NCBI RefSeq assembly: GCF_003316845.1
Contig: NZ_QMIK01000007.1
Span: 124,001 to 188,000, forward strand
Length of the DNA: 64,000 nucleotides
Direction: 5' to 3'
Source of the DNA: Cognataquiflexum aquatile
Lineage (GTDB): Bacteria; Bacteroidota; Bacteroidia; Cytophagales; Cyclobacteriaceae
Position numbers and translations under genes: made by a program. Shown in pieces: positions 1 through 10,500 of the stretch (position 1 is the first letter of the stretch; each line of letters opens with the position of its first letter). The notes under the pieces are model-generated. The model was not told the origin of the DNA. It made no database searches and saw nothing but the letters and a program-made list of their open reading frames with translations.

Positions 1-670
1 TGATAGGCGGAAAAGATAAACTTCCACCTGAGGAAATCGCTTCACCGGTCACCAAGCCCAAGAGTTCGAATTCCTTCATTCCGGGTTTGGCAGCTGACAT
101 TAATTTTTGGTGCATTTTTACGCTGATGTTCACCGCTTTGGTCAACTCCCGGATTTCCTCCTCAGACTTGATAGACCTTAGCGAAACAACTGCTTTGATA
201 AACTCTACCGAGACAAGGGAATGAATCTCTTGATGGTTCTTTTTAAGCCAAACGGCTAGTTTTTGAAGATTTTCAGGCCTATAGGGAGGAAGGAAATGGA
301 TTCGCTGATCTCTGCCAGATGTCAAAAAACTACCTATCTCACTTTTTGATTTGGTGTAACTCATTCCAACCTCGTTTGCCAAATCTGACAAAGGAGGATG
401 GGAACCTTGCCACACCGTTTCTTCAACAGTCAAATTATCCCCATAGAGGATTTCAATATCCTGATCAATATCAATGACAGCAGTGAGACCCGGCATATCC
501 AGTCCAAAAAAATAAAGGAAAGTACTATCCTGTCTAAATGGATACCAGTTGTCTTTGAAATTGACACTGCTTTCTTCATTTCCCAAAAAAAGGAGGACTC
601 CGGAGCCAATCATTTTCTTTAACCGGTTTCTTCTTTCTATATATGTTTCTTTCGAAAAGGTGGTTTGCAT
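1..670 (-). CDS. pepP: Xaa-Pro aminopeptidase (M24B), N-terminal part
   Basis: An open frame runs from an ATG at 670 to the left edge, giving the first 223 residues. It starts MQTTFSKETYIERRNRLKKM and then has an LFLGNEE block, a DSTFLYFFGLDMPG block and YGDN..EETVWQG, all typical of the amino-terminal domain of aminopeptidase P. The linker helices (KSEEEIRELTKAV) and the start of the pita-bread catalytic domain (LVTGEAISSGG..SFPPI) follow. The metal-binding Asp, His and Glu residues would lie outside the window. The enzyme removes the first residue from peptides whose second residue is proline. It is divergent from sdaA and separated from it by 312 bp. Family assignment is firm; the rest of the gene cannot be judged. 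Confidence 0.9.
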   Translation of the reverse strand, partial: MQTTFSKETYIERRNRLKKMIGSGVLLFLGNEESSVNFKDNWYPFRQDSTFLYFFGLDMPGLTAVIDIDQDIEILYGDNLTVEETVWQGSHPPLSDLANEVGMSYTKSKSEIGSFLTSGRDQRIHFLPPYRPENLQKLAVWLKKNHQEIHSLVSVEFIKAVVSLRSIKSEEEIRELTKAVNISVKMHQKLMSAAKPGMKEFELLGLVTGEAISSGGSLSFPPI

Positions 671-982
671 ACTTTTTTCTTTGACCAAAAATCAGTTCCC
701 ATCCAAGATAGAAATTACATTTTAGCAATTCAAAAACCAATGATAAAATCCCTCCACCCACTCCATGAATGGTCAGCTTACATTCTTTTCTTCAGATTAA
801 CGGATTGGTTTGAACCACAAACCTGCAATGAAAAAACTGCAACCCGGTCGGGCTAAATGCCGGAGGTATTTCATTTCGAGGAATTTAATTTTACCAAATG
901 CAATAAATTGGTTTAAAGAATTTGGGGAATGACAATTTTCAAAGGTTTAAGTTTTATATTTAAGTAGAAAACAGAAAGTATC
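671..982. other. Intergenic region between divergent genes
   Basis: This 312-bp stretch separates the divergent aminopeptidase and sdaA genes and must carry both promoters. A TAAGTTTT sequence near 948 resembles the Bacteroidota -7 box (TAnnTTTG), but no correctly spaced TTTG lies upstream, so no promoter is called. No repeat, hairpin or convincing small gene was seen. Confidence 0.5.
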
Positions 983-2551
983 ATGAACTATCCCAGCATA
1001 TTTAATGACGTCATCGGCCCTGTCATGAGAGGCCCATCCAGTTCCCATTGTGCTGCTTCGCTGAGAATCGGGAGGATTTGCCATGACCTGATGGATGGCA
1101 GGATTTCAGAAATCCAGATAGATTTTGACCCTAACGGTTCTTTGGCTACCACGCACAAAGAACAAGGTTCGGATATGGGCTTATTTGGTGGTTTTTTGGG
1201 TTGGGAAGCCTATGATGAGCGTTTGGTCAATTCTGAAATGCACATCGGTGCTGCCGGGATCAAGGTTAAAATAGACATCAAAGACATACAGGCAGAGCAT
1301 CCAAATACCTATAAAATCACCTTGCACAATCCTTGGGAGACCCATCAGGTTATTGCCATTTCAACCGGCGGAGGGATGATTGAAGTCATCGAAATCGATG
1401 GGGCAAAGGTTTCCTTGGCAGGTGATTGTTTTGTTTCCTTGTTTTATTCCAAAGACAAACAAAAGCTCAAAAGCTACCTTCAGCAATCCGACATCCTCGG
1501 AGAGATGGAAATTCACACGGAAGAAGGGGATTTTTTAGCGTTAAAATCCCAAAGCTTTTTGGATGAAACGCTGATTGAAGAAATAAAGACCATTGAGGGA
1601 GTTTCTCAAGTCAAACAGATAAAGCCTGTTTTGCCTGTACTTACCAGAACCAACCAAACAGTCCCTTTCATTACCTGTGATGAAATGCTGGCTTACAATC
1701 GGGACAAGAATTTGAGTTTATGGGAATTGGCTGTGCGGTATGAAAGTATCCGGGGCAACATTACCTCTGTGGAAGTCCTTTCCAAAATGAACGAAATCCG
1801 GATCATTCTCAAAAATGCGGTAGAAACCGGACTCAAAGGAACTTCCTTTGAGGATAGAATCTTGGGTCCCCAATCGGTAAAATTCAAGTCCATGATGGAG
1901 GACAAAAAACTGATTGACGGGAATGTTTTGAACCGGATTATCATGTATGTGTCCGCCATCATGGAGGTCAAGAGTTCCATGGGAGTAATCGTGGCGGCAC
2001 CAACTGCGGGTTCATGTGGCGCTATGCCCGGAGCAGTATTGGGAGTAGCAGATACGTTGGGACTTTCTGATGAGGAAACCGTCAAAGCCTTGATGATCGC
2101 AGGTTTGATCGGAGTATTTATTGCAGCGCATTCCACCTTCGCAGCAGAAGTGGGAGGCTGTCAGGCCGAGTGTGGTTCCGGTGCGACGATGGCAGCTGCT
2201 GCGATTGTCCATTTGGCCGGAGGCAACATCAATCAAAGCATTTCTGCGGCTTCGATGGCTTTACAGAGTTCTTTGGGAATGATTTGTGACCCGATTGGTA
2301 ACAGGGTAGAAGCTCCCTGCCTCAACAGAAATGTGATGGCCGCCTCCAATGCGCTTTCCTGTGCCAATATGGCCTTGGCAGATTATGACCATTTAATCCC
2401 TCTGGATGAAGTCATTGAGACCATGTATGAAGTGGGAAAAAGTATCCCAAACACCCTGAGATGTACCAATCTCGGAGGATTGTCCATCACCAAGACAGCC
2501 AAAGAAATTGAAGCGCGGCTGACGCAGAAATATTTTTATAAGAATTGTTGA
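983..2551 (+). CDS. sdaA: L-serine ammonia-lyase, iron-sulfur dependent, single chain
   Basis: This 522-residue protein deaminates L-serine to pyruvate and ammonia in the cytoplasm. The N-terminal beta domain carries the GPVMRGPSSSHCAASLRIG motif at about residues 12-30. The C-terminal alpha domain (about 230-522) carries APTAGSCGAMPG, EVGGCQAECGSG and DPIGNRVEAPCLNRN, whose cysteines are the expected 4Fe-4S ligands. Beta and alpha domains are fused in one chain. It sits alone, divergent from an aminopeptidase, with no serine transporter nearby. Its product, pyruvate, is also the end product of the rhamnose/lactate locus at the far end of the window, but nothing here links their regulation. 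Confidence 0.93.
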   Translation: MNYPSIFNDVIGPVMRGPSSSHCAASLRIGRICHDLMDGRISEIQIDFDPNGSLATTHKEQGSDMGLFGGFLGWEAYDERLVNSEMHIGAAGIKVKIDIKDIQAEHPNTYKITLHNPWETHQVIAISTGGGMIEVIEIDGAKVSLAGDCFVSLFYSKDKQKLKSYLQQSDILGEMEIHTEEGDFLALKSQSFLDETLIEEIKTIEGVSQVKQIKPVLPVLTRTNQTVPFITCDEMLAYNRDKNLSLWELAVRYESIRGNITSVEVLSKMNEIRIILKNAVETGLKGTSFEDRILGPQSVKFKSMMEDKKLIDGNVLNRIIMYVSAIMEVKSSMGVIVAAPTAGSCGAMPGAVLGVADTLGLSDEETVKALMIAGLIGVFIAAHSTFAAEVGGCQAECGSGATMAAAAIVHLAGGNINQSISAASMALQSSLGMICDPIGNRVEAPCLNRNVMAASNALSCANMALADYDHLIPLDEVIETMYEVGKSIPNTLRCTNLGGLSITKTAKEIEARLTQKYFYKNC

Positions 2552-2785
2552 GGGGTGTTGATCTAAAAAATAAGTGGGGTTTTCCTTTTTACAACTGTAC
2601 AGGTTATTCCTAGTTCGATGTATGGTGGTGAAATTCTCCTGGAGAGGTACCTGATTGAGCTTAAAGAAGGTGGGTTTTTGGTGATGTTTGCTTCAAACTT
2701 TCACCTAAATAAAAAAAGATAATAATATTCATATTCACTCTGTAACTCAAACTGTATACTAGAAGATGTTCGAAAGCGTATGTGC

Positions 2786-3466
2786 TTAAGTTATCCAGTT
2801 TATTATCATTTTATTTAACTTCCATTTACTTTCTAAATATTCAATAATTACAAAATAACTAATACCTTCCATTTTAAATGGGTAATAATTAACTATTAAA
2901 ACCCCATATTTTTTTTCTTCATCAAAATATACTTTTGAAAAAGCTAGAATTCCACCAAACTTTCTATCAGTTATTTCCCATGTATTTGGATATTCCCTAT
3001 TTAGATCAGATTCAAGAATTAACTGATAATTTTCGGGTACATTAAATTGGTTTAAACCCCAAGTGGACCTAGGTTTATCAACTTCTTGATTATTTTCTAC
3101 TATTTCATTTATCAATAAGCTATCAAAAAATTCTATTTGTCTCAAATCGTTAAAGTCAATCGGTAAATTTGAATCAACTAGCCCAAGAAGTAACCTTTTG
3201 TCTATCAAATTAATGCTATCCAATTGCTGCTCATACTTTTCTAAAATTTTATTTGCTGCTATTGTGTCAATTCCTATAATGTTTAATTCTTTATCAAAAA
3301 GTGGAGGGAGGGGAGGTGGAGGGAAATTAAAGGCCGAAATCCCTAGACTATCAATCAATTCTGGAAAAATTTCACTAATAACCTTGACATCAGTTTCATT
3401 ATTTCTTCCACAGCTTATCGCCAAAATAAATAATAGAATAAGGAGTTTTGTTTTGGTCGCTGCCAT
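2786..3466 (-). CDS. Hypothetical lipoprotein
   Basis: This 226-residue protein has a basic start, a hydrophobic stretch (LLILLFILAIS) and a lipobox cysteine at residue 19, so it is probably a lipoprotein. A proline run (PPPPLPP) follows near residue 50. The remainder alternates acidic helical stretches with a C-terminal region rich in aromatic strand-like segments. I do not recognise a family. The gene is clearly more AT-rich than sdaA and the cytochrome genes. Together with the two small genes that precede it in transcription it forms an AT-rich block, possibly acquired. Confidence 0.6.
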   Translation of the reverse strand: MAATKTKLLILLFILAISCGRNNETDVKVISEIFPELIDSLGISAFNFPPPPLPPLFDKELNIIGIDTIAANKILEKYEQQLDSINLIDKRLLLGLVDSNLPIDFNDLRQIEFFDSLLINEIVENNQEVDKPRSTWGLNQFNVPENYQLILESDLNREYPNTWEITDRKFGGILAFSKVYFDEEKKYGVLIVNYYPFKMEGISYFVIIEYLESKWKLNKMIINWIT

Positions 3467-3527
3467 TATACAAACATTTTTTCTTTAGAATGGAAGTAAA
3501 TCTTCAACTGATTTTCCACTCGAATAT

Positions 3528-3935
3528 TTATAATGGTATTCTCAGTGTCAATGCCGGAATATCTCTTGGTTGTCCAGGAAGGAAAATCGGTTGATAAACT
3601 GCCTGATTTTGAAGAGAAAGTTGTGCTGCCATCCTAGCATTTGAGCCTGAACTTAGAAACAATGGTACACTGGTCATAATTGATAATAATCCTGTAACTG
3701 TTAAGAATGATCTTAATCTTTGGTTACTTGAACCATCAAAATCGTCATATTTTACTGGGATTACCAAAGAAGTAACTGCTAAGGTTGTACCACCTCCTAC
3801 TAAGATCAATCCTGCCTTAAATTGCGAATCACTTAATTCTGATAGTTCTTGGGGTGTAGTCAGTACGGAATTAGATTGGGCAGGAGAATAAAAAGATATT
3901 CCCAATAAAATTACTGCCAGAAAAAATGTTTTCAT
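3528..3935 (-). CDS. Small exported protein, tandem paralogue B
   Basis: This 135-residue protein has a signal peptide ending near YSPAQS and two further hydrophobic segments (GLILVGGGTTLAVTSLVIPV and LTVTGLLSIMTSVPLFLSS). Its C-terminal third, SGSNARMAAQLSLQNQAV followed by IPALTLRIPL, matches the upstream neighbour (SSASKARKAAHLSLGTQTV, YPALTFTVNL), so the two are tandem paralogues. The start codon overlaps the stop of the upstream gene by one base (TGATG), which implies translational coupling. No function can be assigned. The hydrophobic pair followed by a strand-rich tail suggests a membrane-associated envelope protein. Confidence 0.6.
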   Translation of the reverse strand: MKTFFLAVILLGISFYSPAQSNSVLTTPQELSELSDSQFKAGLILVGGGTTLAVTSLVIPVKYDDFDGSSNQRLRSFLTVTGLLSIMTSVPLFLSSGSNARMAAQLSLQNQAVYQPIFLPGQPRDIPALTLRIPL

Positions 3936-4351
3936 CAGTTCGAAGAATTAAGGTTAACAGTAAAGGTAAGTGCAGGGTATACTTTTTGTGTTTGCGGAAG
4001 GGTGAGACCACGGACAGTTTGGGTACCCAAACTCAAATGGGCAGCTTTTCTAGCTTTTGAAGCGGAACTTATAATTATAGGAACTCCAATAATTGCGATA
4101 GGAACACCAACATAAAATAGATAGGGTCCAATTCCATCACCTGAATCAGAAGATGCGCTGCTGACACCAAGCGCAATAATACCTACTCCCATCATACCGG
4201 CTCCAACAACCAAAAATCTAATTCCGGTCTTTTTCTGTTTTTCACTTTGTTTTAAGTATTCTTTTATCAAAAACTCTTTACCATTATCTTGAGCCTGAAG
4301 ATTTAATGATAACATGAAGAGGAGAGAAAAAATGAAAGTTACTTTTATCAT
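3935..4351 (-). CDS. Small exported protein, tandem paralogue A
   Basis: This 138-residue protein begins with a signal peptide (FIFSLLFMLSLNLQAQ) and then a charged helix (IKEYLKQSEKQKKTG). Two glycine-rich hydrophobic segments follow: FLVVGAGMMGVGIIALGVS and LFYVGVPIAIIGVPIIISSA. It ends with the SKARKAAHLSLG..YPALTF tail shared with the downstream paralogue, which its stop codon overlaps. The likely location is the inner membrane or envelope. It is first in the small AT-rich block that ends with the lipoprotein at 2786. No known family was recognised. Confidence 0.6.
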   Translation of the reverse strand: MIKVTFIFSLLFMLSLNLQAQDNGKEFLIKEYLKQSEKQKKTGIRFLVVGAGMMGVGIIALGVSSASSDSGDGIGPYLFYVGVPIAIIGVPIIISSASKARKAAHLSLGTQTVRGLTLPQTQKVYPALTFTVNLNSSN

Positions 4352-4572
4352 AATCTATATGTTAATAACAATATCTGAGTCCTTATTTTTAAGGTAAGTT
4401 AAACACATAACTATTGACTTACTATTTTTTTAGAAAGTTTTTTGCGCTCAAGCCTCAATGCCTTGACTAAAAAATGGGATTAGAGCTTCAGTTAATAAAA
4501 AAACAGGTAATTCCAATCAAAAAATAGTTTTGAAAAAAACGAGGGTAGACTAACGCATTTTTATAATTGATG

Positions 4573-7290
4573 TTAATTTCCCCCTAATTGATGGATTGTA
4601 TTCTGAATCAATCCTTCTAGCTCTTTCCCATCGTCATCTTTGACCCGATATTGAATCTCCATTCCCCAAGTGGGCTTGATCAGGGGTATGGTAAGCTTGA
4701 TGGATCTTTTATCTTTTCCCAATTCCGCTTTTGTGACTGACAATGTTTGTTCATTGTAGTGTTTTGAGCCATATTTTCTTGATCGCAATAGATCCCAGGT
4801 TTTCACCGTGTAGTGGGCAGTATCAGCAACACTTCGGACATCCAATTCATCTGTAAAGCTTAGCTCAATCCCTTGGGTAGTAGCTTTTATTCCTACAGGA
4901 ATTACCATTGGCTGATCTACTTTTCTGATGCGGTAAAGCCCTCCCAACTGTGGCTGGGTGGAACCCCATGCCGACAAGCCACAGAGGTACAGTTGCTCAT
5001 CGCCAGGATTGAATCTCCCACGCATCACGCCGGTAGAAAATCTAGGTATCGGCAGTTCAAAGATACCTCCCTGAACTTGCTCCCCTAATGTTTCATAGGG
5101 GACGACAAAGACTTTTCCATAGCCATAGGAGAAGTTGAGAAGCTTCCCGTTCAGGGCTCCCCACTTTTTGCTATTTACCCACAAAAGCTCGGACGGTGAT
5201 TGGTCTCTTTCTCTATCTACCCAGACCAATGGCAATTCCATTCCCTTTTCAGTGCTGTCGGCGGGTGGATTATATCCAAACATATTTCCATAAAAACCGC
5301 CTTTTTTCACCCAATTGATCCGGTTCATGGGATTCCAATGACCTTCCTGGTCAGTGACTATAAATGTCCCGTCAGGATTGAGACAAACTCCGTTTGCAGC
5401 CCTAAAACCGGTAGCAATGATCTCGGTCCGGAGTCCGTCTGCACTTACTTTGATCAGGGTTCCGTGCTGAGGCACCAATGCTTCCCTGGCATGCCGGGCA
5501 CTTTTTGCGTAATAAAGGTTCCCTGCTTTATCCGCCTGAAGTCCCATGGCAAATTCATGAAAATGGTCCGTGACCATATGGTCATTGTTGAAACTTTCAT
5601 AAAAGTCGGTTTCCCTGTCTCCGTTGAAATCATGAAGACGGACAATCTGATCCCTGCAGGTAATGAAAATTTCCTCATTGATTACTTTTATCCCCAAAGG
5701 CTGAAACATGCCTGAGGCTATTCGTTGCCATGAAAGTTTTCCCGTATTTTTTGTAAAGCCCTCCACCAGCCAAACATCTCCATCGGTAGAACAAATCACC
5801 CCTTTGTTAGAGTCTTTGAAAAAGTCCAGTCCGCTCAACCTGAATTGATTCTTCCATGGACTGTCAAAAGGCGGATTCATAATGTCCACCTGAAAAGGAC
5901 CTTCCTGCTCTCCTTTGAGGATTTCTGTGGTCAATTTTTGGGGATAACGGGCAGGACCGCCTTTGATCAGTGGATTTAAGTCCTCCGGTGGTGCCGAAGT
6001 TTTTGAATACTGCTGAAGTCCTTTCATTCCGGGTGCGGTGATCAGGATTTTAACCTTCAAAGATGAAGAAGGAACAAGTTCCATGACGGTAAACCCTCCC
6101 TCATTTTTCAAAACAGCACCTTCACCCACGAGTGCAACGGATGTCCCGCTTGGGGCAATTCTCATTTTCAAAGGTTTTTCAGAGGGAGAAATGTTTAAAG
6201 TTCGGGTGAAAACAGGTTGGTTATCCAATGTTTCCAATCCAAAAGTTTCCAAAACTTTAGCATTTCCAACGGTATAAGAAACAATCACCCGATCTTGATA
6301 CTGATAAAGCCCTTTGTAATGCGCCCACTCCCGTGGCAACGGTCCAAATTTCCTTTTGTCCCTGGCTGTGAACCTTGGGTCGGCAAATGTACCTGTATTG
6401 GGATCTGCCCAACCGGGAGAAACGGGGTTTTGAAAGTGAAGGTCCCCTACCGTTCGCGGTGAGATATTGTGACTTCCATTAAATAGAATCGCTTCCCAAT
6501 CAATAAATCCTTCACCTGTCCAGGCTCCTGCAATTCTCATCAGGTCATGGTCAAACATCATCCAGGCATTGCCGGCTGCTACTCCACCTTTTCCCTGATC
6601 CAGTCTTATGGCTATTCCTTTATAGGCAAAATTGCTTTTGGAAAAATTTTCATCCGGAAGAGGTGATGGACCTGAGGATCGTTCCCTTTCCGGGGCATTC
6701 CGTCCGACCAATTCATAGGTATTGATCAAAAAATTCCCATAGTCCATTTCTGCCCAAGGCTTGAATTCTTTAGGCGCAGGACCTGTGTTTGTCCCGGTTG
6801 GCAAGCCGGCCAAATACGCTGAATCGATTTCGAAGAATTGATCGGGGTTTTCTTTTTGCAAAAAAGTTTCTCTCAAATAATTGATGATGTCATACTTTTC
6901 TACCGGAGTCAAATTGACTTGAGGAGGCATCGATCCATATCCTCGGGTAAGGGTCTGATAGATCGAATATGGATCTTTCCCCACTTTGAAGGTGTCTTCC
7001 CAAAATTTGAATGCCGTAGGAATCGATCCTACCTGGTCAGGATTTCCATGACAATTGAAGCAGATATTATTGTAAATATGCTCCCCGGTCCTTATGGATT
7101 CGTCATGCCTATCGCCCAATGCGGTAAGAAGCCCTTTATGGTCAATGTCCTTTTCAAAGTCAGGGAGATCGGATTCTGAAAGAATAAATCCTTGTACAGA
7201 ATCTGTATTCTGATTTTCCTTCGCTTGTTTACAACCAAAAACAACAAGTAAAAGGAAGAGGCATTGAAATAAAATTTTGGGTCTATTCAT
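4573..7290 (-). CDS. Cytochrome c / DUF6797-like / beta-propeller lipoprotein
   Basis: This 905-residue protein has a lipoprotein signal with cysteine 20 (LLLVVFGC). A class I cytochrome c domain follows: CFNCH is at 77-81, with a probable axial methionine in GYGSMPPQ near 121. A middle domain of the DUF6797 type (about 200-450) contains GEGFIDWEAILFNGSHNISP. It is followed by a beta-propeller of the PQQ-sugar-dehydrogenase/NHL type (GFRAANGVCLNPDGTFIVTDQEGHWNP, DRERDQSPSELLW) and a C-terminal strand domain. It is expected to be anchored in the periplasm and to oxidise a sugar or pass electrons. The substrate is unknown. A terminator separates it from the upstream cytochrome gene, so it has its own promoter. 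Confidence 0.8.
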   Translation of the reverse strand: MNRPKILFQCLFLLLVVFGCKQAKENQNTDSVQGFILSESDLPDFEKDIDHKGLLTALGDRHDESIRTGEHIYNNICFNCHGNPDQVGSIPTAFKFWEDTFKVGKDPYSIYQTLTRGYGSMPPQVNLTPVEKYDIINYLRETFLQKENPDQFFEIDSAYLAGLPTGTNTGPAPKEFKPWAEMDYGNFLINTYELVGRNAPERERSSGPSPLPDENFSKSNFAYKGIAIRLDQGKGGVAAGNAWMMFDHDLMRIAGAWTGEGFIDWEAILFNGSHNISPRTVGDLHFQNPVSPGWADPNTGTFADPRFTARDKRKFGPLPREWAHYKGLYQYQDRVIVSYTVGNAKVLETFGLETLDNQPVFTRTLNISPSEKPLKMRIAPSGTSVALVGEGAVLKNEGGFTVMELVPSSSLKVKILITAPGMKGLQQYSKTSAPPEDLNPLIKGGPARYPQKLTTEILKGEQEGPFQVDIMNPPFDSPWKNQFRLSGLDFFKDSNKGVICSTDGDVWLVEGFTKNTGKLSWQRIASGMFQPLGIKVINEEIFITCRDQIVRLHDFNGDRETDFYESFNNDHMVTDHFHEFAMGLQADKAGNLYYAKSARHAREALVPQHGTLIKVSADGLRTEIIATGFRAANGVCLNPDGTFIVTDQEGHWNPMNRINWVKKGGFYGNMFGYNPPADSTEKGMELPLVWVDRERDQSPSELLWVNSKKWGALNGKLLNFSYGYGKVFVVPYETLGEQVQGGIFELPIPRFSTGVMRGRFNPGDEQLYLCGLSAWGSTQPQLGGLYRIRKVDQPMVIPVGIKATTQGIELSFTDELDVRSVADTAHYTVKTWDLLRSRKYGSKHYNEQTLSVTKAELGKDKRSIKLTIPLIKPTWGMEIQYRVKDDDGKELEGLIQNTIHQLGGN

Positions 7291-7344
7291 TTTGTGTCTC
7301 GGAAAATAACCTATGTCAAAACCAAAGGGTAAGGCAATGAAGTT

Positions 7345-7405
7345 GGATTAATAAATGGTTATTGGGTTAATGGCTTAATGGGTTATTTGGTTATTTGGTT
7401 AACTG
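7345..7405 (-). repeat. AACCATTAAC-type leader repeat
   Basis: On the coding strand of the gene starting at 7290, this leader consists of imperfect copies of AACCAAATAACC and CCATTAACC. The same kind of sequence, in the same sense, precedes the genes at 21073 and 22551. It contains A, C and T but almost no G, so the mRNA leader would be unstructured. Confidence 0.5.
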
Positions 7406-7440
7406 ATTTTGGTATGGATCAATCTTCTCGCGGGTTTCTA

Positions 7441-7478
7441 AAAAAGACCTTCGAGGTTCAAGTAAACCTCAAAGGTCT
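7441..7478 (-). terminator. Rho-independent terminator of the 1055-residue cytochrome gene
   Basis: The arms AGACCTTCGAGGTT (7445-7458) and AACCTCAAAGGTCT (7465-7478) pair over 14 positions with one mismatch around a six-base loop. On the minus strand the hairpin is followed by TTTTT. It lies about 90 bp past the stop codon at 7570 and before the start of the next minus-strand gene. Confidence 0.75.
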
Positions 7479-7499
7479 TGTCTATCGCTTTTTGCTTCT

Positions 7500-7569
7500 T
7501 TTCAATTCCACCTTCCAATCTTCCTGACTTCCCACTTCCCAACTTCCAATCTTCCCACTTCCAAACTTC
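7500..7569 (-). repeat. GGAAGT-rich 3' repeat tract
   Basis: Read on the minus strand, directly after the stop codon at 7570, the sequence is a run of imperfect units of the form GGAAGTTT, GGAAGTGG and GGAAGATT. A tract of the same composition and sense directly follows the stop codon at 23582. The sequence is purine-rich and non-coding. Confidence 0.5.
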
Positions 7570-10500
7570 CTATTTCTCCATCGGATGATCTTTTAGCAAT
7601 TCGGCAGGAGAATAGAATCCCTTTTTGTCAGCAACCTTGGCCCTGACTTCTTTTACCTGATCAGGCCTTATGGGCGGAGCTTCATTGCCAAATGAGTTTC
7701 TCACGTAAGTCAAAACCGCTGCGATTTCATTGTCATTGAGCATCCCTTCATATGGTGTCATCGGAACCTGACCCGGATATTCCCTACCCGATACTGTGAT
7801 CGGTCCCATCAATCCTTTCAGCACAATTTTGATCAAGCGCTCCTCACTTCCCAATACCCAAGGTGTACCCACGAGAGGCGGAAACAAAGAAGCGGAAAGT
7901 CCACGTCCGTCATTTTGGTGACAGGTACTGCAAAATCCGTCTCTCGCATAGATTTCTTTGCCCATATTATACAGTTCGAGGTCGCTGCCGGTCAACTTGG
8001 ACTTGATGGTTTCCTCTTTTTTCTCTCTCACTGAAAGTCCATTGATATGGGCTACTGCAGCTTCATGTGCGTGAATGGACCATTTGTCCAAAGGCATTTT
8101 TTCTGCTTCCGCCAATATCGGCAGTCCCTTTTCCCTTGGCAACCAAGATGCTGCCACGATAGCTTCCAAGCGCACTCTGCTATTCTCATCCTTGACGGCT
8201 TCCATTAGCAAACTGGCCTGATCATTTACCTGATGTCCTGAGTAGCGAAGTACCCTCACAGCAGCTGCTCTCGCCCTGAAATCCTTTGCCTTTAACATTT
8301 GCTTGAGCAATTTTTGATCGACCTTGTTCAATCCCCAACTCACCCACAATCCTTCCAAAAGATAATGTTCATAATTGGGATCATTTTTATCCAGCTTTGA
8401 TACCCAAGCTTCAATGGCAGGAAGCACTTCTTTGGGATCCCTTCCTCTGAGTTCACGGCGGGTGCGGTAACGCGTCCTGAATTCCGGCAGCTTCAGATTG
8501 TCCAGCAATTCTGGAATGGATGCGCCATAAACTTTCGCAGGAGTAACCAAAGGACGGGATGGATACGTGATCCTATATACCCGGCCATGTACGTGGTCAC
8601 GGAGCGGATCACGGGCATTGTGCTGCATGTGTCCGATCAGGACATTGTGCCAATCGATAAAATAAAGTGAACCGTCAGGAGCAAACTCCATGTCCACAGG
8701 ACGGAAATTACGGTCAGATCCTTTCACAATATCCTGCCGGAATTTGGTGATAAAACCGGTCCCTTCGTCCATGACCTGATGTTGCTTCATCCCCAAAAAT
8801 CCAATGGTATTGGCGATCAGCATATCTCCCTGTACTTCCTCCGGGAAGTGTCTGCTGGAGACGAATTCCAATCCTGAAGTCGGGCGGACTTTATGGGCTT
8901 CTTCAATCAGATTTTCAGATTTGTGGGTAGCTTCACCATACCTCGGCAATACCGATCCCGGCATCATCCACCTCACATCAGGACCTGAAGTTTCGGCAAA
9001 GAAATTTTGCCCCCAATCGTCAAAAGCAATTCCCCAGGGATTCGGTATCGACAACTGTGCGGTACGCTCAAGATGGCTTCTGGCAGGATTGAATCTGTAA
9101 AATCCGCCATTTGTCGCCCTGACAGGACCATAGGAAGTTTCGACATTGGTATGCAAAAAGACTCCCTCAGCCATGTAAATGGATCCTGACGGATCTGCCG
9201 CGAAAGCCGAAATCACGTGGTGCGTATCGTGGTCATCAAATCCGCTCAAAAGTGTTTCAATCTTGTCGGCTTTGTCATCCCCATCTGTGTCAATCAGGAT
9301 TTTGAGGTTGGTTCCCTGGGAAATATATACCCCCTCAGGAGCAATCTCAAAACCCATCGGTAGATGCAATCCGTCGGCAAAAATGATTTGCTTGTCCGCT
9401 TTACCATCACTATTGGTATCTTCCAAGATAATGAGCTTGTCATTTGGACGTGCATCTCCAGGCCTGTAATGCGGGTAACTCGGAACCGTGGCTACCCACA
9501 GTCTGCCTTTGTTGTCAAAGCTCATCTGCACAGGATTGGCCAAGTCAGGGAATTCCACTTCCGAAGCAAACATCTCGATTTTGTAACCTTCAGGAACAGT
9601 AAGTTTGTCCAAAGCATCCTGACCGTAGAGGTATTCTGTACTTCCGTTTTGTTCGGGATTGTAATTCGTCTCTACAGGAGGCAATGTCCTGGTATTTTTG
9701 TCTGCTGCGGCCAGATCCATTTTCTCGCCTTTTGCTGCTTTCCAGATTGCCTCATCACGGATGGCAGTCATCTGACGGATTTTTTCCAATTCTGCGGGAT
9801 AATTATCCGGGCCAAACGGCGCGTACCGGCGACCAAAAACATGGACCCCGTTGGGGATTTTGTAGTCATTGTGCCACAACCAGTTTTTCTCCATCACCAT
9901 ATCATGGATCAAAGTGCGGTGTTCTTCCGCTTTTGGATTATCATCCCCAAAAACAACATCGGCAAGCAGCACGGCTAGTTTCTTATATCCTTCTTCATTC
10001 AACTGAGAACCGTCAATGGTCAAAGGTTCTGCACTCGAATCATACCATTCCTGTGAGGGAGTAAATGCGTCCACAAAAAGGACTATATTCTTTTCAGAAA
10101 CCTCCTTCATCGCTTGGGTATACAGCGCTAGGTTTTCATTTTCCTTTTTGCCATTCGGCAAATCCCGAATATCCGAAAGGTCCTCAAAAGCAATGGGAGA
10201 AATGATGGCAAGTTTGGGGGCAGCTTTCCCATTGTATTGTTGCTTGAGGGTATGCTTGATAAATGCATCTAGTTCGCCTTTATAATTGTCAAGTCCATCT
10301 ACACCCTGAAAGGACTCATTATATCCAAAAAACGCCAGGATCACATCAGCCTGATGTCTGGTAAGCCACTCATCAGGAGATTCAAAATGACCCTCAGAAC
10401 CTGATTTATTGGCATATTCAGTCTGGAATTCTTCTGCTCCGGGAAATGCCCAAGGAGACTCCCTGCCTGAATGCGGTCTGAATCCCGGCGTATCTCCCCC

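Noticed and set aside
1693-2136. A 147-codon open frame antisense to sdaA
   Set aside because: It lies wholly inside the conserved alpha domain of sdaA on the other strand and has no family features; it is a shadow of the real frame.
2618-2722. A 34-codon open frame after sdaA (starts MYGGEILLERYLIELKEG)
   Set aside because: The composition is protein-like and it may be the relic of a gene end, but no family or partner sequence was recognised and it is too short to call.
9364-9978. A 204-codon frame antisense to the 1055-residue cytochrome gene
   Set aside because: The opposite strand encodes a continuous recognised propeller; this frame is cysteine- and histidine-rich without any motif.
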